Of a stretch of DNA of 64,000 nucleotides, positions 61,765 to 64,000 are shown piece by piece. The notes beneath the pieces are model-generated. The model saw only the letters and a program-made list of their open reading frames with translations, was not told the origin of the DNA and ran no database searches. The first letter of the stretch is position 1, and each line of letters starts with the position of its first letter. Made by a program: the position numbers and the translations under genes. This DNA comes from Phascolomyces articulosus (taxonomy: Eukaryota; Mucoromycota; Mucoromycetes; Mucorales; Lichtheimiaceae), in assembly GCA_025677815.1 (NCBI GenBank), contig JAIXMP010000005.1:1364001-1428000 (forward strand), written 5' to 3'.

Positions 61765-64000
61765 TTAATGTTGTTGGTTGTTTCGGTTATTGTTATAATA
61801 ATTTCCATAACTCCAACGTTGTGATTGATTGTTATTGTATTGATGATGATGACCACCTCTGCCACCTCGTCCACCTCCTCGTGATTGATAATGATGACTA
61901 CCACGACCTTGATTATAATAATTGTTATTATATCCACCACGGTAATTATTATTATATCCACCACCTCCGTAATTGCCTTGGTTATAGTATTGTTGTTGAT
62001 GATGATGATGATGATGATGGCCACCTTGATAGCCACCGCCGCCACCATAGTATTGACCATTTTGTCCACCATAGGCTCCTGCACTACCACCGCCGTAGCC
62101 ACCACCATAATTGTTATTATATCCATTATGGTGACCACCTTGATAACCACCTGGATAACCGCCACCACCTCCATAACCTCCACGGTTATTGCGTCGATAG
62201 TTGTTATTACTACAAAAAAAAAAAAAACACAGGTTGGTTACCGACGCAATTTCAACCCTATTTAAAAAAAGCAAAAAAAACTTACTGGTCTCTATAGTCT
62301 TCCATTTGATCAATTTGTGAAGACCAACCACGGTTTTGGAAGTTTCCTCGACGATTATTTTGCATTTTTTCAAAAGTGGCCATTTGAAGATCATCATAAC
62401 CCAACACATTTCTATCTGCCTTGACACCACGTAATAAACTGGATGAAAAGGCGAAATCTTCAGGTAATTCAGGAAGTTTATATGTTACACTAAATAAAAT
62501 CAATAAAAAAAAAAAAGGTTAGTTGTTTGCTTTTACCATTAAAATCACTTATATATTATCATACCTAATTGATTTATCGTTGGCAATATCTGCAAGATCA
62601 TGGCCTGGAAGTGGACTACGTAAAGTACTTCGTGGAATACATTCAGAATCTTTATCCACAGTACCTGTCATACCACTGCTCAGTTTTGTATCCAATGGTA
62701 AACGTTCATCCGACATTCGTTTTGTATACACTGTGCTGATTGAATTGTAAAGTTTGTGTGATTCTTCGACATAGAGAACGTTGGGACCTTCAGAATTTCT
62801 TATTTTTTCTTCTTCCGATAATTGATTGTAGAGGGGTGTCATTGCTTCTAATAGTCGCACTGGATCAATGAATGGTAGCTTGACCACACCTAAACAATAA
62901 GAATAGATGAAGTGTTAGAAACTGGTATCTCCCTCAAAGTATTGTTCAATAACAACTGAACGTGGTTCTCTCCCCGTTTATTTTTTCTTTACCTTGCCAA
63001 GCAAATTTCTTGCCATCCATATCTACATCAAATTCAGTTGGATAAAAATCGATGATCGAAGATGACATTTCATCTGTCATCAGAGGGTGGAATACTGTTG
63101 GAATATGATCGCGACTAATAAAGTAAAAAGATCAATTAATCACTACTTCCAATATACTTTCTCAGAAAAACAACAATAATAAATTTCAATTTACCTTGCT
63201 GGAGGTAAAACACCCATCAGTTGCTCAAATGGCTTCAAAGGCGCACTTTTTTCAAAGCTCATTTCAAAAGAATCAATGTTAACAAAATCGGATGCCATTG
63301 GTGCATAATGATATGGATAATACCATGACCAAGAAGCGCAACCCTATTTCATATCGATGGAAATATATAAAAAAAGTTAAAAACAAGGATCATTTATAAA
63401 TCAACACACTCATTTACCTTGTAATAATATTTAAACACCCAAACAAGACCTTCACAATAAGATTGAACAATACTATATATACAAAGCGAGGATAAAAAAT
63501 GTATTATTTCAATTAGTCAAATTTCAATCAACTGTTTTATTCCTCTTCTTCTCTCTCCGATAGGATGTAACGAGTACTTACTGTCTAATAGCTTCGTGAT
63601 CCGTTGGTTCTACTCCAAACTTTAATCTGTAATATCGTTCTTTCCAACCGTTTTCCCATAGTCTAATCGGAATTTTCATTGTCAGTAATAATCGCTTTAT
63701 CTTACTAGCTTTCTTTAATCATGTGGAATAAACACTTACCGAACAGCATCATCAGGTTCACGATCCCGCGCGGCCTGATCAGCAGCCTTTTTATCCGCAG
63801 CATGTTTTTCCAAGATTGCTTTTCCTTTTGCCTCCAAATCGGTTTCTTCCGTTTGACTGGGAGCATCCTCTTCCTCGTCTTCATCCTCATCTTCTTCAAT
63901 ATCCGATGCTTTACGTTTGGTGCCCCGTTCTTGACCATTCTCCGGTACTTTGGCTGCTTCTGAAGAAGGTTCCGTTTCCATTTCTGCTTTATTATCTGTT
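61765..64000 (-). CDS. RAT1: Nuclear 5'-3' exoribonuclease XRN2/Rat1 (C-terminal part)
   Basis: This gene is partial and continues beyond the window edge. Visible exons are 64000-63740 (open to the edge), 63662-63582, 63472-63418, 63343-63195, 63114-62993, 62889-62565, 62489-62286 and 62209-61765, all in frame. An acidic linker ([11 protein letters not shown]) precedes the second conserved region of the family: [79 protein letters not shown] and [14 protein letters not shown]. The catalytic N-terminal half lies outside the window. The last exon is a Gly/Asn/Tyr/His/Arg low-complexity tail with RGG-like ends ([11 protein letters not shown]). The enzyme degrades nuclear RNA 5' to 3', processes rRNA and drives termination by RNA polymerase II. 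Confidence 0.92.

Noticed and set aside
1..64000. CRISPR arrays, operons, biosynthetic clusters or defence systems
   Set aside because: No spaced direct repeats of that form; genes are spliced, individually promoted eukaryotic genes with unrelated functions, so no multi-gene system is supported.

Overview
The window is nuclear DNA from a filamentous fungus, most likely an early-diverging one (Mucoromycota, probably Mucorales). The sequence is strongly AT-rich. Its genes carry short introns (about 60-190 nt, mostly GTAAGT-like donors), and several predicted proteins, notably the Pap1/Yap1-type bZIP factors and the GATA-like regulator, have the character of mucoralean lineages. This assignment is inference; no rRNA or mitochondrial marker is present to fix the genus. 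I rebuilt fifteen genes or gene parts by hand-splicing the reading frames; all exon joins are in frame but none has transcript support.

Layout. 0-4.3 kb: a perfect 56-bp inverted repeat at the window edge, a small mitochondrial-type protein (-) and a two-zinc-finger GATA-like regulator (-). 4.3-12.1 kb: a gene desert with two short TA-flanked inverted-repeat elements (MITE-like). 12.1-12.7 kb: a secreted, Cys-rich, probably GPI-anchored wall protein (+). 16.6-27 kb: two paralogous bZIP factors in head-to-head orientation separated by about 6 kb of non-coding DNA. 27.4-34 kb, all minus: a mitochondrial HTD2-type dehydratase, a heterotrimeric G-protein alpha subunit and a type II membrane glycosyltransferase. 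35.7-41.5 kb, plus: a RhoGAP and a sugar transporter. 44-46.4 kb: a cPLA2-type phospholipase (+). 47.9-49.7 kb: a second membrane-anchored glycosyltransferase-like protein (-). 52-57 kb: a vezatin/Inp2-like membrane protein (+), SURF1 (-) and a Nop6-like RRM protein (+), tightly packed. 59.8-64 kb: a mitochondrial PPR protein (+) and the C-terminal part of the nuclear 5'-3' exoribonuclease XRN2/Rat1 (-, running off the window).

Themes. Signalling and morphogenesis (G-alpha, RhoGAP, vezatin-like, two glycosyltransferases) and mitochondrial function (HTD2, SURF1, PPR, the small N-terminal protein) recur, but there is no evident cluster or operon-like system; the order looks like ordinary fungal gene neighbourhoods. 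The unusual content is structural: three likely microexons (6, 10 and 14 nt), a small MITE family in three copies, a dead LINE-type reverse transcriptase, and a duplicated composite repeat (near 42 kb and 58 kb) in which a 184-bp block is 100% identical while both flanks are visibly diverged.
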